Shown: in pieces, positions 61,622 to 64,000 of the stretch
How positions within the stretch are numbered: position 1 is the first letter of the stretch
Layout: each line of letters begins with the position of its first letter
NCBI GenBank assembly: GCA_932294295.1
Contig: OW028584.1
Coordinates: 9,680,407 to 9,744,406 of the forward strand
Origin: Alitta virens
Taxonomy: Eukaryota > Annelida > Polychaeta > Phyllodocida > Nereididae
Length of the DNA stretch: 64,000 bases
Reading direction: 5' to 3'
The notes under the pieces: model-generated
Told to the model about the DNA's origin: nothing
Seen by the model: only the letters and a program-made list of their open reading frames with translations
The model's database searches: none
Made by a program: the position numbers and the translations under genes

Positions 61622-64000
61622 GCGTACCCCCTTAATTTCTGCAGTTTTTACTTATACAACAGCTGCAGCTTTGATGATGATACTTGATAATGACACCTAA
61701 CAATACCTGAGATATCATTCTATTAATTTGTGACTATAACTCCTCATTTATGCCAGGCACTGCCCCAGTGAACGCAATCTCATAGCCAGAACTGGCCTAT
61801 GATATCGCGTACCCCCTTAATTTCTGCAGTTCTTACTTATACAACAGCTTCAGCTTTGATGATGATACTTGATAATGACACCTAACAATACCTGAGACAT
61901 CATTCTATTAATTTGTGACTATAACTTATCATTTATGCCAGGCACTGCCCCAGTGAATGCAATCTTATAGCCAGAACTGGCCTATGATATCGCGTACCCC
62001 CTTAATTTCTGCAGTTTTTACTTATACAACAGCTTCAGCTTTGATGATGATACTTGATAATGACACCTAACAATACCTGAGATATCATTCTATTAATTTG
62101 TGACTATAACTTATCATTTATGCCAGGCACTGGCCCAGTGAACGCAATCTCATAGCCAGAACTGGCCTATGATATCGCGTACCCCCTTAATTTCTGCAGT
62201 TTTTACTTATACAACAGCTGCAGCTTTGATGATGATACTTGATAATGACAACTAACAATACCTGAGATATCATTCTATTAATTTGTGACTATAACTTATC
62301 ATTTATGCCAGGCACTGCCCCAGTGAACGAAATCTCATAGCCAGAACTGGCCTATGATATCGCGTACCCCCTTAATTTCTGCAGTTTTTACTTATACAAC
62401 AGCTTCAGCTTTGATGATGATACTTGATAATGACACCTAACAAAACCCGAGATATCATTCTATAAATTTGTGACTATAACTCCTCATTTATGCCAGGCAC
62501 TGCCCCAGTGAACGCAATCTCATAGCCAGAACTGGCCTATGATATCGCGTACCCCCTTAATTTCTGCAGTTTTTACCAATACAACAGCTTCAGCTTTGTT
62601 GGTGATACTTGACAATGACACATAACAATACCTGAGATATCATTCTATTAATTTGTGACTATAACTTATCATTTATGCCAGGCACTGCCCCAGTGAACGC
62701 AATCTCATAGCCAGAACTGGCCTATGATATCGCGTACCCCCTTAATTTCTGCAGTTTTTACTTATACGACAGCTTCAGCTTTGTTGGTGATACTTGATAA
62801 TGACACCTAACAATACCTGAGATATCATTCTATTAATTTGTGACTATACCTCCTCATTTATGCCAGGCATTGCCCCAGTGAACGCAATCTCATAGCCAGA
62901 ACTGGCCTATGAAATCGCGTACCCCCTTAATTTCTGCAGTTTTTACTTATACAACAGCTTCAGCTTTGATGATGATACTTGATAATGACACATAACAATA
63001 CCTGAGATATCATTCTATTAATTTGTGACTATAACTTATCATTTATGCCAGGCACTGCCCCAGTGAATGCAATCTTATAGCCAGAACTGGCCTATGATAT
63101 CGCGTACCCCCTTAATTTCTGCAGTTTTTACTTATACAACAGCTTCAGCTTTGATGATGATACTTGATAATGACACCTAACAATACCTGAGATATCATTC
63201 TATTAATTTGTGACTATAACTTATCATTTATTCCAGGCACTGCCCCAGTGAACGAAATCTCATAGCCAGAACTGGCCTATGATATCGCGTACCCCCTTAA
63301 TTTCTGCAGTTTTTACTTATACAACAGCTTCAGCTTTGATGATGATACTTGATAATGTCACCTAACATACCTGAGATATCATTCTATTAATTAGTGACTA
63401 TAACTCCCCATTTATGCCAGGTATGGCCCCAGTGAACGCAATGTCATAGCCAGAACTGGCCTATGATATCGCGTACCCCCCTAATTTCTGCTTATATAAC
63501 AGCTTTACCTTCGATGGTGATACTTGATAATGACACATAAAAACGCCTGAGATATCATTCTATTGATTTGTGACTATAACTCTTCGTTTATGCCAGGCAT
63601 TGCCCCAGTGAACGCAATCTCATAGCCAAACATGACCTAAGATATCGCGTACCCCCTTAATTTCTGCAGTTTTTACTTATACAACAGCTTCAGCTTTGTT
63701 GGTGATACTTGATAATGACACATAACAATACCTGAGATATCATTCTATTAATTTGTGACTATAACTTATCATTTATGCCAGGCACTGCCCCAGTGAACGC
63801 AATCTCATAGCCAGAACTGGCCTATGATATCGCGTACCCCCTTAATTTCTGCAGTTTTTACTTATATAACAGCTTCAGCTTTGTTGGTGATACTTGATAA
63901 TGACACCTAACAATACCTGAGATATCATTCTATTAATTTGTGACTATACCTCCTCATTTATGCCAGGCATTGCCCCAATGAACGCAATCTCATAGCCAGA
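61441..64000 (+). repeat. 14-monomer higher-order unit, copy 2, running off the window
   Basis: This copy matches 58,860-61,420 at an offset of 2,580 bases to the last base of the window (CCCCAATGAACGC at 61,393 and 63,973). One visible difference is ATGCCAGGCAC near 62,305, where copy 1 has ATGCCTGGCAC near 59,725. The array continues beyond position 64,000. Confidence 0.85.

Larger units (their letters stand above)
16460..64000 (+). repeat. 185-base satellite array with layered higher-order structure
   Basis: GGCCTATGAT recurs at 17,161, 17,346, 17,531, 17,716, 17,901, 18,086 and 18,271, a strict 185-base period, for about 257 monomers to the window end. A typical monomer contains TATCGCGTACCCCCTTAATT, CTGCAG, CAGCTTCAGCTTTGATGATG, CTTGATAATGACAC, GAGATATCATTCTATTAATT, ATGCCAGGCACTGCCCCAGT and the dyad GCCAGAACTGGC. 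Monomers differ at a limited set of recurring sites that define haplotypes. All frames are closed by frequent TAA, TAG and TGA. The 185-base length is near one nucleosome plus linker. I infer centromeric or pericentromeric heterochromatin, but nothing in the sequence proves it. Confidence 0.95.

Noticed and set aside
16460..64000. CRISPR array or other prokaryotic repeat-spacer system
   Set aside because: The monomers abut without unique spacers, are 185 bases long, and are all variants of one sequence.

Overview
The window looks like nuclear DNA of a eukaryote, probably an animal with a repeat-rich genome. No gene can be called with confidence. About 60 of the 64 kb is tandem satellite DNA of two unrelated kinds, with roughly 3.5 kb of non-satellite DNA between them that includes a 200-base run of N. 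I cannot identify the species from the sequence. Nothing bacterial is present: no operons, ribosome binding sites, tRNA, rRNA or CRISPR.

Positions 1 to about 12,945 form an array built almost entirely from 10-base words (variants of TGGCTAGCTC, TGGCTGGCTG, TGGTAAGCTA, TGGTAAACTA, TGGCTAAGTA). The words are organised into higher-order units of about 2.39-2.50 kb. Two unit types alternate (A, B, A, B), giving a super-period of about 4.89 kb. A fifth unit carries a recombination deletion, and a decayed sixth unit forms the right edge.

Positions 12,967 to 14,145 hold a different tandem repeat of two and a fraction GC-richer units (476 and 636 bases; the second has about 160 extra bases). Each unit has a 195-base open stretch that weakly resembles part of an immunoglobulin-fold domain, and the second copy has a stop codon in it. 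The third unit is cut by the N run at 14,146-14,345, whose round size suggests a scaffold join, so the two sides may not be true neighbours.

Positions 14,346 to about 16,140 are AT-rich DNA with no convincing gene. This stretch holds a cluster of 11-base TATACCACATA words in both orientations and a clear fold-back element at 15,478-15,680 with arms of about 85 bases.

From about 16,141 to the end runs a 185-base satellite of roughly 257 monomers. Its left edge is diverged and decays into the flank, while the interior is homogeneous and layered. A diagnostic 9-base-deleted monomer recurs 16 times at intervals that are whole numbers of monomers (13, 35, 24, 7, 16, 9, 21, 6, 12, 15, 6, 6, 41, 27, 14). 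The clearest higher-order blocks are a triplicated 6-mer (1,100 bases), a duplicated 27-mer (4,985 bases) and a 14-mer (2,580 bases) at the right end. The array runs off the window. Its architecture is what centromeric or pericentromeric satellites look like, but that role is inference.
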